Below the pieces are notes generated by a model. The model searched no databases and was not told the origin of the DNA. It worked only from the letters and a program-made list of their open reading frames with translations. A program made the translations under genes and the position numbers. From [Streptosporangium] indianense (lineage in GTDB: Bacteria > Actinomycetota > Actinomycetes > Streptomycetales > Streptomycetaceae): a stretch of 39,276 nt of DNA. Positions 31,414 to 39,274 of the stretch are shown in pieces; the first letter of the stretch is position 1; each line of letters begins with the position of its first letter. Location of the stretch: positions 1 through 39,276 of the forward strand of contig NZ_JAKEIO010000067.1 in assembly GCF_021474405.1 (NCBI RefSeq), given 5' to 3'.

Positions 31414-31443
31414 CCGACAGTGAGTCCCGTACGCCACTGTCGG
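31414..31443. promoter_or_regulatory. Inverted repeat CCGACAGTG-N12-CACTGTCGG upstream of fabG
   Basis: A perfect nine-base inverted repeat in the tldD/fabG divergent region, 120 bp before fabG. TTGTCC at 31451 and GATAGG or TAGGTT at about 31474-31481 could be the fabG promoter just downstream. The repeat may be an operator for fatty-acid control or a leader structure. Confidence 0.4.
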
Positions 31444-31562
31444 TGCCCGATTGTCCGCGGGCCTGCCCGGACCGATAGGTTTTCGAGGAAGCCGCCTGTC
31501 ATCACCGCCTGTCGTCCAGGCGCCCGGGCGGGGTATCCGACCGCTACCGAAAGGGTGATCCG

Positions 31563-32282
31563 TTGAGCCGCTCGGTTCTCGTCACCGGAGGCAACCGGGG
31601 CATCGGCCTCGCCATCGCCCGCGCTTTCGCCGACGCCGGCGACAAGGTCGCCATCACATACCGCTCGGGTGAGCCGCCGGCCGCCCTGACGGAGCTGGGC
31701 TGCCTCGCCGTCCGGTGCGACATCACCGACGCCGAGCAGGTGGAGCAGGCCTACAAGGAGATCGAGGAGGCCCACGGCCCCGTCGAGGTCCTCGTCGCCA
31801 ACGCCGGTGTCACCAAGGACCAGCTCCTGATGCGGATGTCCGAGGACGACTTCACGTCCGTCCTGGACACCAACCTCACCGGCACCTTCCGCGTCGTCAA
31901 GCGTGCCAACCGCGGCATGCTGCGCGCCAAGAAGGGCCGCGTCGTACTGATCTCCTCGGTCGTCGGGCTGCTCGGCTCCGCCGGCCAGGCCAACTACGCC
32001 GCCTCCAAGGCCGGCCTCGTCGGCTTCGCGCGCTCCCTCGCCCGTGAGCTGGGCTCGCGCAACATCACCTTCAATGTCGTCGCGCCCGGCTTCGTGGACA
32101 CCGACATGACCAAGGTGCTCACCGACGAGCAGCGAGAGGGCATCGTGAAGCAGGTGCCGCTCGGCCGGTACGCCCAGCCCGAGGAGATCGCCGCGACGGT
32201 GCGGTTCCTCGCCTCGGACGACGCCTCGTACATCACTGGAGCCGTCATCCCCGTTGACGGCGGACTGGGAATGGGTCACTGA
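31563..32282 (+). CDS. fabG: 3-oxoacyl-ACP reductase FabG
   Basis: 239 residues. NADPH-dependent beta-ketoacyl-ACP reductase of type II fatty-acid synthesis. TGGNRGIG at 8-15, NAG at 80-82, and catalytic Asn104, Ser132, Tyr145 and Lys149 (YAASK) are all present. It starts with TTG behind AAGGGTGAT, an unusual start. The gene is five bases before fabI, the classical actinobacterial fabG-inhA arrangement. Confidence 0.96.
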   Translation: MSRSVLVTGGNRGIGLAIARAFADAGDKVAITYRSGEPPAALTELGCLAVRCDITDAEQVEQAYKEIEEAHGPVEVLVANAGVTKDQLLMRMSEDDFTSVLDTNLTGTFRVVKRANRGMLRAKKGRVVLISSVVGLLGSAGQANYAASKAGLVGFARSLARELGSRNITFNVVAPGFVDTDMTKVLTDEQREGIVKQVPLGRYAQPEEIAATVRFLASDDASYITGAVIPVDGGLGMGH

Positions 32283-32287
32283 TCACC

Positions 32288-33055
32288 ATGAGCGGAATTC
32301 TCGAGGGCAAGCGCGTCCTGATCACCGGTGTGCTGACGGAGGCCTCCATCGCCTTCCACGCCGCCAAGCTGGCCCAGGAGCAGGGCGCCGAGGTCATCCT
32401 CACGGCGTTCCCGCGGCCCACGCTGACCGAGCGCATCGCCAAGAAGCTGCCGAAGCCGACCAAGGTCATCGAGCTCGACGTCACCAACGACGAGCACCTC
32501 GGCCGTCTGGCCGACATCGTCGGCGAGGAGCTCGGCGGGCTCGACGGTGTCGTGCACTCCATCGGCTTCGCCCCGCAGGACGCCCTCGGCGGCAACTTCC
32601 TGAACACGCCGTTCGAGTCGGTCGCCACGGCCATGCACGTCTCGGCGTACTCCCTGAAGTCGCTCACCATGGCCTGCCTGCCGCTGATGCAGAACGGCGG
32701 TTCCGTCGTCGGTCTGACGTTCGACGCGCAGTTCGCCTGGCCGCAGTACGACTGGATGGGCCCGGCCAAGGCCGCCCTGGAGGCCACCAGCCGTTACATG
32801 GCCCGCGACCTGGGCAAGCAGAACATCCGCTGCAACCTGGTCTCGGCCGGCCCGCTCGGCTCCATGGCCGCCAAGTCCATCCCGGGCTTCAGCGAGCTGG
32901 CCTCCGTGTGGGACGACCGCTCCCCGCTGGAGTGGGACCTGAAGGACCCCGAGCCGGCCGGGCGCGGCGTCGTCGCCCTGCTCAGCGACTGGTTCCCGAA
33001 GACCACGGGCGAGATCGTCCACGTGGACGGCGGTCTGCACGCCATCGGAGCCTGA
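32288..33055 (+). CDS. fabI: Enoyl-ACP reductase (FabI/InhA type)
   Basis: 255 residues. NADH-dependent enoyl-ACP reductase, the last step of the elongation cycle and the target class of isoniazid and triclosan. The FabI-type Tyr154-x6-Lys161 (YDWMGPAK) is intact; SIGFAP (Ser91) forms the cofactor pocket. The ribosome site is weak and the ATG follows the fabG stop by five bases, suggesting coupling. Confidence 0.96.
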   Translation: MSGILEGKRVLITGVLTEASIAFHAAKLAQEQGAEVILTAFPRPTLTERIAKKLPKPTKVIELDVTNDEHLGRLADIVGEELGGLDGVVHSIGFAPQDALGGNFLNTPFESVATAMHVSAYSLKSLTMACLPLMQNGGSVVGLTFDAQFAWPQYDWMGPAKAALEATSRYMARDLGKQNIRCNLVSAGPLGSMAAKSIPGFSELASVWDDRSPLEWDLKDPEPAGRGVVALLSDWFPKTTGEIVHVDGGLHAIGA

Positions 33056-33071
33056 TCTCCCGCATCTCCCG

Positions 33072-33110
33072 GACGCCCCGTTCCCCGCAGTGCGCGGGGA
33101 GCGGGGCGTC
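33072..33110 (+). terminator. Terminator of fabG-fabI
   Basis: A 17-base stem, 33072-33088 with 33094-33110, one G-U pair and a five-base loop, begins 17 bp after the fabI stop. No T-tract. Confidence 0.8.
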
Positions 33111-33216
33111 ACTCGTTCGGCTCAGCAGCCCGGGCGGGGGAGGCCGGTGACCGGGCACTCTGGAGTACGCGCTCACCACGCGAGCCCCTCCCCAGCACGG
33201 CCGAGGAGGTCCCCTT

Positions 33217-33570
33217 GTGCGCTTGTCCCGCCGATCGGCCTCAGTGTCCCTCGCCGCCGTCGCGCTCGTCCTGACCCTGGCGTACGAGGCGGTGCCCCAC
33301 GCGCGCGTGCCCGCCGACCAGCGTGAGACCGCGGACCCCTTCGGCGCGGCCTGCCGGATCCGCGTGACCGACTCCCGGGTGACCGCGTACTGCCACAACC
33401 CCTACCCGGAGACCGACCGTGTGAGCCTGCACGTCGAGTGCGCCCGCTGGTGGGACATCGACACCGACAGCGCACCGGTCGAGGCCGCGCCCGCTCAGAC
33501 GGTGCGGCTGTCCGGCCGGTGCTGGAAAGAGGTCGCCGACGTGTGGATCAGCCACCGCCGGGCGAACTGA
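33217..33570 (+). CDS. Small secreted Cys-containing protein
   Basis: 117 residues. A basic start and a hydrophobic segment (about 9-25) form a signal peptide or anchor. The mature part has four cysteines (46, 59, 75, 102), which could make two disulfides outside the cell, and no known domain. GTG 33217 has GAGGAGG seven bases upstream. It stands alone between the fabI terminator and a convergent regulator gene. Confidence 0.75.
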   Translation: MRLSRRSASVSLAAVALVLTLAYEAVPHARVPADQRETADPFGAACRIRVTDSRVTAYCHNPYPETDRVSLHVECARWWDIDTDSAPVEAAPAQTVRLSGRCWKEVADVWISHRRAN

Positions 33571-33576
33571 GGCGGG

Positions 33577-33603
33577 GCCGGCGGACGGCTTCGGTCCGGC
33601 GGC
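33577..33603. terminator. Bidirectional terminator-like hairpin
   Basis: A ten-base stem with one mismatch (33577-33586 with 33594-33603) between convergent stops at 33570 and 33644. Confidence 0.5.
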
Positions 33604-33643
33604 CGGGCAGCCGGCGCCGTCCGGGCGGTGGCGCCGTCCGGTG

Positions 33644-34336
33644 TCAGTCGGTGGTGGGGGAGGCGACGCCGTCCGGACGGCACAGGAACGGGTAGCGGGC
33701 AGCCTCCGCCGCGGCCGTGTCCGCATCGCCCGCGCGGATGCCCTCCAGCAGCCGTCCGTGGTCCATGTGCGTCTCCGGCGTCAGCTCCTCGCCGACGTCC
33801 TCGCGCAGCCAGTCCCGCAGCACCTCGCCGAGGTCCGCGTACATCGCCGTCATCACGTCGTTGTGGGAGGCCGACACGACGGCCAGGTGGAAGGTCGCGT
33901 CCGCGGTCACGAACGCCTCCTTGTCGCCCGACCCCCAGGCCTCCTCGCGCCGCAGCAGCAGCGCGTCGAGCTGCTTGAGGTCCCGCTCCGTACGCCGCTC
34001 GGCGGCCAGCCGGGCGGCGGCCGACTCCAGGGTGGAGCGCAGCTCGGCGATGTGCCGGGGGTCCGCCCCGGCGAACCGGCGCTGCATGACACCCGCCAGC
34101 TCGCTCGTCGCCACGACGTACGTGCCGGAACCCTGGCGGATGTCCAGCAGGCCGTTGTGCGAGAGGGCGCGGACGGCCTCACGGACCGTGTTGCGGGCGA
34201 CGCCGAGCTGCTCGACCAGTTCCGGCTCGGTCGGGATCCGGGAGCCGACGGGCCACTCACCCGAGGTGATCTGGGCCCGCAGCGCGGCGATGACCTGCTC
34301 GGACAGAGCCGAGCGACGGGGATGGCTCAGGGGCAT
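33644..34336 (-). CDS. GntR family regulator, FCD (FadR) type
   Basis: 230 residues. A winged helix at about 8-75 (ELVEQLGVARNTVREAVRALSHNGLL then GSGTYV) is joined to an all-helical FCD ligand domain (about 85-220) with candidate metal/ligand residues in DATFHLAVVSASHN. FCD regulators usually repress a neighbouring transport or catabolic gene and are released by an organic acid. ATG 34336 has AAGGTG six bases upstream. It is divergent from the transporter gene, with an AT-rich palindrome between. Confidence 0.92.
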   Translation of the reverse strand: MPLSHPRRSALSEQVIAALRAQITSGEWPVGSRIPTEPELVEQLGVARNTVREAVRALSHNGLLDIRQGSGTYVVATSELAGVMQRRFAGADPRHIAELRSTLESAAARLAAERRTERDLKQLDALLLRREEAWGSGDKEAFVTADATFHLAVVSASHNDVMTAMYADLGEVLRDWLREDVGEELTPETHMDHGRLLEGIRAGDADTAAAEAARYPFLCRPDGVASPTTD

Positions 34337-34390
34337 GGCACACCTTCGCACGGCCGGGGCGCCCGGGGGCAACCGGGGAGTGGACAGTCA

Positions 34391-34414
34391 ATCATCCCAT
34401 GATTCTATGATGGG
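34391..34414 (+). promoter_or_regulatory. Operator-like palindromes over the transporter promoter
   Basis: ATCAT-CCC-ATGAT (34391-34403) and CCCATnATnnnATnATGGG (34396-34414) overlap; ATGAT-type half sites recur every eight bases. TATGAT at 34406-34411 is a near-ideal -10, with TGGACA 19 bases upstream as a -35. A transcript would start at or next to the ATG at 34419. The AT-richness stands out locally. The divergent GntR protein is the obvious candidate binder. Confidence 0.55.
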
Positions 34415-34418
34415 CCTC

Positions 34419-35783
34419 ATGCCTAGCGAGGAAACCCGGACGACGACGCCCCCGACCGTACGCAGCGCCGCCGCGCACGACGCCGGGAAACGGGAGGGCG
34501 CCGGACATCCCCACGACGCCCGGAAACCGGACGGCGCGTCCCCGCGCGCGTGGACGACGCGCCTGCTCGTCCTCGGCATCGTGCTGTCCGCGCTGAACCT
34601 CCGCCCCGCCATCACCAGCCTCGGCGCCCTCCTGGAGGAGGTCCGCGACGGGCTCGGCATGAGCGGCAGCGTCGCCGGGCTGCTCACCTCCGTGCCGCCG
34701 CTGTGCTTCGCCGTCTTCGGCGTCATGGCCCCGCGGCTCGCCCGCCGCTTCGGGCCCGGCGCCGTGGTGTGCGCCGGCATGGCCGCGATCGCCACGGGCC
34801 TGCTGATACGCCCGTACGCGGGCGGCACGGCCGGATTCCTGGCCGGGAGCGCCCTGGCCCTCATGGGCATCGCGGTCAGCAACGTCCTGATGCCGGTCAT
34901 CGTCAAGCGCTGGTTCCCCGACCGCGTGGGTTCCATGACCGGCCTGTACTCGATGGCCCTGGCCCTCGGCACGGCCCTCGCGGCCGCCGTGACGGTCCCC
35001 CTGACCGACACCCTCGGCGGCAGCTGGCAGACGGGCCTGGCCCTGTGGGCGGGGCTCGCCCTGGCGGCGGTCCTGCCGTGGCTGCCCTTCGTCCGCGGAC
35101 GCGGCACGCAGCCCGGCGAGGGGGAGCGGGCCGCCGAGGAGACGGCACGCAACCGGGCCCCGGCCTTCGCCGAGTACGCGCGCGGGCAGACGCCCCCGCT
35201 GCGCATGGCCCGGAGCCGTACCGCCTGGGCCCTGGCCGTGTTCTTCGGGCTCCAGGCCACCGCTGCCTACATCACCATGGGCTGGATGGCGCAGATCTTC
35301 CGGGACGCCGGTGTACCCGCCGGCACCGCGGGACTGCTGCTGGCGGTCACCATGGTGATGGGCGTACCTCTCGCCTTCGTCATCCCCCGCCTGGCCACCC
35401 GGCTCCCGCAGCAGGGCCCCATCGTGGTCGCCCTGGGCCTGTGCGGCCTCGTCGGCTACGCGGGGCTTTACCTCGCGCCCTCGGCCGGCGCCTGGGTCTG
35501 GGCCCTGCTGCTCGGCGTCGCCAACTGCGCCTTCCCGCTCGCGCTGACCATGGTCGGCATGCGCGCCCGGACCGGCCCGGGCGTGGTCCGGCTGTCGGCG
35601 TTCGCACAGAGCACCGGCTACCTGATCTCCATCCCCGGACCGCTCCTGGTGGGCGTCCTCTACCAGCACAGCGGCGGCTGGGGCCTGCCGATCGCGCTGA
35701 TGAGCGCCCTGATGATCCCGCAGATGGTCGTCGGCGTCCTGGCCGGCCGCGACCGCACGGTGGAGGACGAGGCGTCCCGCTGA
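34419..35783 (+). CDS. MFS transporter, CynX/NimT family
   Basis: 454 residues with 12 membrane segments after a hydrophilic 45-residue N-terminus. The family mark NLRPAITSLGALLEEV in helix 1 and GLLTSVPPLCFA in helix 2 place it with CynX/NimT transporters (cyanate, nitroimidazole, amino-acid-like anions); the substrate is unknown. No ribosome site precedes ATG 34419, and the -10 box seven bases upstream predicts a leaderless message; ATGs at 34407 and 34410 are alternatives. It is likely controlled by the divergent GntR regulator. Confidence 0.88.
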   Translation: MPSEETRTTTPPTVRSAAAHDAGKREGAGHPHDARKPDGASPRAWTTRLLVLGIVLSALNLRPAITSLGALLEEVRDGLGMSGSVAGLLTSVPPLCFAVFGVMAPRLARRFGPGAVVCAGMAAIATGLLIRPYAGGTAGFLAGSALALMGIAVSNVLMPVIVKRWFPDRVGSMTGLYSMALALGTALAAAVTVPLTDTLGGSWQTGLALWAGLALAAVLPWLPFVRGRGTQPGEGERAAEETARNRAPAFAEYARGQTPPLRMARSRTAWALAVFFGLQATAAYITMGWMAQIFRDAGVPAGTAGLLLAVTMVMGVPLAFVIPRLATRLPQQGPIVVALGLCGLVGYAGLYLAPSAGAWVWALLLGVANCAFPLALTMVGMRARTGPGVVRLSAFAQSTGYLISIPGPLLVGVLYQHSGGWGLPIALMSALMIPQMVVGVLAGRDRTVEDEASR

Positions 35784-35861
35784 GCCGGGCGCCGGGGGAG
35801 CCCGTGGGAGAGGAGTCACCCCGGGCCCTCCGGCGCGGACGGGGGGTGGGAGACTGGCCCC

Positions 35862-35978
35862 ATGCCAGTGCTCGACCCGAATCCCCAGCACGGTCAGAAG
35901 AAGATGCTGCTCGTCTTCGGCGCCTTCTTCGCGATCTTCGTCGTCATCGCCGTCATCGCGACCATCGCCTCGCCTTGA
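35862..35978 (+). CDS. 38-residue SGM_5486-family transporter-associated membrane peptide
   Basis: A single hydrophobic segment (MLLVFGAFFAIFVVIAVIA) follows a short polar start (MPVLDPNPQHGQKK). I recall this peptide as the 'SGM_5486 family transporter-associated protein' of Streptomyces, found just after this transporter, as here (78 bp). It may stabilise or tune the transporter, by analogy with other small transporter partners. ATG 35862 has GGGAG ten bases upstream. Confidence 0.8.
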   Translation: MPVLDPNPQHGQKKMLLVFGAFFAIFVVIAVIATIASP

Positions 35979-36001
35979 CCCGCGCACGCCCGTCCCATGG
36001 T

Positions 36002-36028
36002 GGGGCTAGCCCCCGCGTCCCCTAGGGG
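36002..36028. other. Two adjacent CTAG-centred palindromes
   Basis: GGGGCTAGCCCC (36002-36013) and CCCCTAGGGG (36019-36028) are both perfect. CTAG is rare in Streptomyces, so two within 20 bp stand out. CCCCC and GGGGG of the pair can also form a hairpin. They may be a terminator for the transporter unit or binding sites before the next gene. Confidence 0.4.
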
Positions 36029-36143
36029 GTGAGGGTCAGGGTCAAGTGGGTGGATCACCGGATGGGTTGGCAGTGGTGGAGCCCGTAGCTTCGAGTGTGT
36101 GGCCGCCAGACGGTCACCGGCCACTCGAAGAGCGGAGGCACCC

Positions 36144-36350
36144 ATGTCGGCCCCTACGCACATCCGGCCCCATCCGGCGACCCGGGCGGGTGCCGCCGGC
36201 CGGCTGCCCTGGTGGGCTCTCGCCCTGCCTGTGCTCGCCTTCGCCGCCCTGCTCACCCTGATCCTCAACCCGTCCGACGCGCACGCGGCCACCGGCGAGC
36301 CGGTGATCAGCCACCTCTTCGAGCGCATCCAGCAGCTCACGGCCCGCTGA
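36144..36350 (+). CDS. Small membrane or secreted protein of unknown function
   Basis: 68 residues: a basic, proline-rich start, one hydrophobic segment (about 22-45, LPWWALALPVLAFAALLTLIL) followed by DAHAATG, which resembles a signal-peptidase site, and a short amphipathic tail. ATG 36144 has GGAGG six bases upstream. I recognise no family. Confidence 0.65.
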   Translation: MSAPTHIRPHPATRAGAAGRLPWWALALPVLAFAALLTLILNPSDAHAATGEPVISHLFERIQQLTAR

Positions 36351-36415
36351 CCACGGCCGAAGCCGGGGGTCAACTCCCTGCGCCAGGTGGCGTGTTTCAT
36401 GCGAAGCTGGATCTC

Positions 36416-36934
36416 ATGAGCGTCGCAGAATCCCGCAGGATTGTCCTCTTCCGCCATGCGAAAGCCGACTGGCCACAGGTGAACGATCACGAGCGTCCGC
36501 TCGCCGACCGGGGCCGAATGGACGCGGCGGAGGCCGGGCGCAGGCTGACCGACACCGGTATCGCCTTCGACCTTGCCCTGTGCTCCACCGCGGTCCGGAC
36601 CCGGGAGACCTGGAAGCTCGCCGTCCAGGAGTTCCCGCAGCGGCCGAAAACCGTCTACGAGGAGCGGATCTACGAGGCCTCGCCGGGCGAGCTGATCGCC
36701 CTGCTCAACGAGACCCCCGACGACGTGCGGAACCTCCTGGTGATCGGGCACAATCCGGGCATCCAGGGCCTCGCCGACGTCCTGGCGGGCTCGGGCGAGG
36801 AGACCGCGCGGGAGCGGATGACCCGCCGCGGGTTCCCGGCCGCCGCCTTCGCCGTGCTGTCGTTCGGCGGCCCGTGGAAGAGCCTGGAGCCGGCCGTGGC
36901 CTCGCTGCAGGACTACTGGGCACCCGCCGAGTGA
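36416..36934 (+). CDS. SixA-type histidine phosphatase
   Basis: 172 residues of the histidine phosphatase superfamily. The RH core is FRHAKADW with nucleophile His14, the second arginine lies in STAVRTRETW, and the second histidine in VIGHNPG. Length and the HAKADW form match SixA, which removes phosphate from histidine of phosphotransfer proteins; the target here is unknown. It is convergent with serB. Confidence 0.9.
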   Translation: MSVAESRRIVLFRHAKADWPQVNDHERPLADRGRMDAAEAGRRLTDTGIAFDLALCSTAVRTRETWKLAVQEFPQRPKTVYEERIYEASPGELIALLNETPDDVRNLLVIGHNPGIQGLADVLAGSGEETARERMTRRGFPAAAFAVLSFGGPWKSLEPAVASLQDYWAPAE

Positions 36935-36958
36935 CGATCTCCGCGTGACACGCCCGAC

Positions 36959-36995
36959 GGAGGGGTCCGGCGCCGGTGCGGCGCCGGGCCCCTCC
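36959..36995. terminator. Bidirectional terminator between the phosphatase gene and serB
   Basis: A 16-base stem, 36959-36974 with 36980-36995, one G-U pair and a five-base loop. It lies between convergent stops at 36934 and 37003. Confidence 0.8.
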
Positions 36996-37002
36996 CATCG
37001 GC

Positions 37003-38229
37003 TCAGCCGATGTCGAGGATGTCCGCCGCCTCGACCTCTTCACGCGTGATACCGAGCAGGTACAGGACCGTGTCCAGGAAGGGGAAGTTCACCGCGGCGT
37101 GCGCCGCCTCGCGCACCACCGGCTTGGCGTTGAAGGCCACCCCGAGCCCCGCGGCGTTCAGCATGTCCAGGTCGTTGGCGCCGTCACCGATCGCCACCGT
37201 CTGCGACAGCGGCACACCGGCCTCCGCCGCGAACCGGCGCAGCAGCCGGGCCTTGCCCGCACGGTCGACGATCTCGCCGGTGACCTTGCCCGTCAGCCGG
37301 CCGTCGACGATCTCCAAGGTGTTGGCGTGGGCGAAGTCCAGCCCGAGGCGCTCCTTCAGATCGTCCGTGACCTGAGTGAATCCGCCCGACACGACGCCGA
37401 CTTGGTACCCGAGCCGCTTCAGCGTACGGATCAGGGTGCGGGCGCCCGGCGTCAGCCGGACCTCGCTGCGCACCTTGTCCACGACCGAGGCGTCCAGTCC
37501 CTCCAGCAGTGCCACGCGCGCGTGCAGGGACTGCTCGAAGTCCAGCTCGCCGCGCATCGCGGCCGCCGTCACCTCGGCGACCTCGTCCTCACAGCCGGCG
37601 TGCGCGGCGAACAGCTCGATGACCTCGTCCTGGATGAGCGTCGAGTCGACGTCCATGACGACGAGGCGCTGCGCGCGCCGGTACAGGCCCGCGGCCACGA
37701 CCGCCACGTCGATGCCGAGCCGCGCGGCGTCGGTCACCAGGGCGGTGCGCAGCGGTTCGGTCTCCACGCCGGAGACGGCGAACTCAACGGCGGTCACCGG
37801 GTACTTGGCGAGACGGAAGATACGGTCGATGTTGCCGCCGGTCTTCGTGATCCGCGAGGCGATCGCGGCCGTCGCCTCGGCGGTGAGCGGATGTCCGAGC
37901 ACGGTGACCAGGGAGCGGCCCAGGCCGCGCGGCCGGTTGTCGCCGAGACCGGAGATGATCTCCGCCTGCATCTTCATCGACTCGGCCCAGCTGTGGACGG
38001 TCGACCGCAGATCACCCTCGAGCCCCGGGGGCGGCTCGGTCACGAGCGCGCACAGCACCATCCGGCCACGGGTGACGACCTGCTCGATGTCGACGACGTC
38101 GACGGAGTAGGCCGCGAGAGTGTCGAAGAGGCCGGCGGTGATGCCCGGCCGGTCCTTGCCGAAGATCTTCACAAGGAGGGTGGGGACGTCGGCAGGGACG
38201 TCGGAAGACGAGGTCTGCGAAGCGCTCAT
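37003..38229 (-). CDS. serB: Phosphoserine phosphatase SerB
   Basis: 408 residues. Last step of serine synthesis, phosphoserine to serine. Two ACT domains (about 16-90 and 106-180), as in mycobacterial SerB2, precede a HAD phosphatase: Asp193-x-Asp195 (DVDSTLI), VVSGGFT and GDGANDLDML. The ACT domains suggest amino-acid feedback. ATG 38229 has GGAA upstream. Confidence 0.96.
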   Translation of the reverse strand: MSASQTSSSDVPADVPTLLVKIFGKDRPGITAGLFDTLAAYSVDVVDIEQVVTRGRMVLCALVTEPPPGLEGDLRSTVHSWAESMKMQAEIISGLGDNRPRGLGRSLVTVLGHPLTAEATAAIASRITKTGGNIDRIFRLAKYPVTAVEFAVSGVETEPLRTALVTDAARLGIDVAVVAAGLYRRAQRLVVMDVDSTLIQDEVIELFAAHAGCEDEVAEVTAAAMRGELDFEQSLHARVALLEGLDASVVDKVRSEVRLTPGARTLIRTLKRLGYQVGVVSGGFTQVTDDLKERLGLDFAHANTLEIVDGRLTGKVTGEIVDRAGKARLLRRFAAEAGVPLSQTVAIGDGANDLDMLNAAGLGVAFNAKPVVREAAHAAVNFPFLDTVLYLLGITREEVEAADILDIG

Positions 38230-38326
38230 GGTGGTTCCACCGTATCCGGCGCGCGGTGCCTGTCGCCCCTGCGGTCCGTCTGGCGGACAGCGAACACTGC
38301 ATGTCGCGCCGATGACGTGAACCTTG

Positions 38327-38360
38327 CGTACCGGTATCTGCGGGCCACCGTGCCGGTACG
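38327..38360. terminator. Inverted repeat after the proline-rich gene
   Basis: CGTACCGG (38327-38334) and CCGGTACG (38353-38360), perfect, lie 21 bp past the stop of the minus-strand gene at 38381 and before serB. It is a possible terminator without a T-tract; the 18-base loop makes it less sure. Confidence 0.4.
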
Positions 38361-38380
38361 GCGCCCCGCGCACTCGCCGG

Positions 38381-39274
38381 TCACCTGCCGCCCGGCGGTT
38401 TCCGCGGCGGCGTGGGAGGCGGTGGCGGCGGCCCGTCGTCCGGCCGCGCCGGGGGCCCGTTCCCGTTCCGCGGCCCGGGCGCCTGCCGGGGGCCGCGTGG
38501 CGGCGGCCCGACCGGCCGTACGACGGTGGGGGCGCCGTGGACGTCCCCCGGGGCGGGGGGCTCGTCGTCCGACCGCGTGCCGGACTCCGGCGGCCCGGGC
38601 GCGGCATCGGTGGCCCGTTCCGCCCCGGGAGGCCGCGCGTCCTCCGGCTCCCGCAGCTCGTCCGGAACCCGGAGGTACGGGTTGGTACCCGGGTTGGGCG
38701 GCCGATACGGCGTCCGGGGCGCGTAGGGCCCGGCCCCGGCCTGCCCGGCTGCGCCCTCGTGCGCGCTCTCCTGGGGCCTGCGTCCGGTCTCGGCCTGCCC
38801 GGCTCCGGCCTGCCCGGCTCCGGCCTGGTGCGCGCTGTCCTGGGGCCTGCGCCCGGTCTCGGCCTGCCCGGCTGCGCCCTCGTGCGCGCTCTCCTGGGGC
38901 CTGCCCCCGGCCTCGGCCTGCCCGGCTCCGGCCTGCCCGGCTCCGGCCTGGTGCGCGCTCTCCTGGGGCCTGCGCCCGGTCTCCGACTGTCCTGCCCCGG
39001 GCCCGGCCCAGCGCCCGGTCTCCGGTTGTCCTGTTCCGGGATCGGCCCAGCGCTTGGTCTCCGGCTGTCCTGCCCCTGCCCGCGCGTCGGACCACGTCCC
39101 GGTCCCGTACTCGGGCCGGCCCCTGCCCGGGAGGTCCGCCCGTCGGGCGACGCCCCCGGCCTCGTGATCCGCCCACCCCGCGCCCGACCGGCCCTCGGCG
39201 TCACCGACGCCGGCCGGTCCGGCCGCCCGGGCCCATGGCGTGGCCCGGCGCCCCGCTGTCCCGCAGCCCCACGC
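38381..39274 (-). CDS. C-terminal part of a proline-rich repeat protein (partial)
   Basis: This minus-strand frame is open from the right edge to TGA at 38383-38381, about 297 residues, and no in-frame stop was found on reading it through. It encodes a repeat region (RRPQESAHEGAAGQAETG and longer QAGAGQAGAGQ variants), then PNPGTNPYLRVPDELREPE, and ends PPTPPRKPPGGR. The other two minus frames give Arg-rich sequence typical of shadow frames. The protein is disordered here; the N-terminal domain lies outside the window, so function is unknown. Confidence 0.7.
   Translation of the reverse strand, partial: AWGCGTAGRRATPWARAAGPAGVGDAEGRSGAGWADHEAGGVARRADLPGRGRPEYGTGTWSDARAGAGQPETKRWADPGTGQPETGRWAGPGAGQSETGRRPQESAHQAGAGQAGAGQAEAGGRPQESAHEGAAGQAETGRRPQDSAHQAGAGQAGAGQAETGRRPQESAHEGAAGQAGAGPYAPRTPYRPPNPGTNPYLRVPDELREPEDARPPGAERATDAAPGPPESGTRSDDEPPAPGDVHGAPTVVRPVGPPPRGPRQAPGPRNGNGPPARPDDGPPPPPPTPPRKPPGGR
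38735..38990 (-). repeat. Higher-order coding repeat, 69 + 54 bp units
   Basis: The CTGGGGCCTG landmark recurs at 38771, 38840, 38894 and 38963, spacings of 69, 54 and 69 bp, so a 123-bp (41-codon) block is duplicated. All spacings are multiples of three. The long unit has QAGAGQAGAGQ, the short one EGAAGQ. Confidence 0.75.

Noticed and set aside
38226..39204. Two Arg-rich minus-strand frames over the repeat region upstream of serB
   Set aside because: They are other readings of the same repeat; only the third frame gives moderate composition and a sensible C-terminus, and serB has its own start at 38229.
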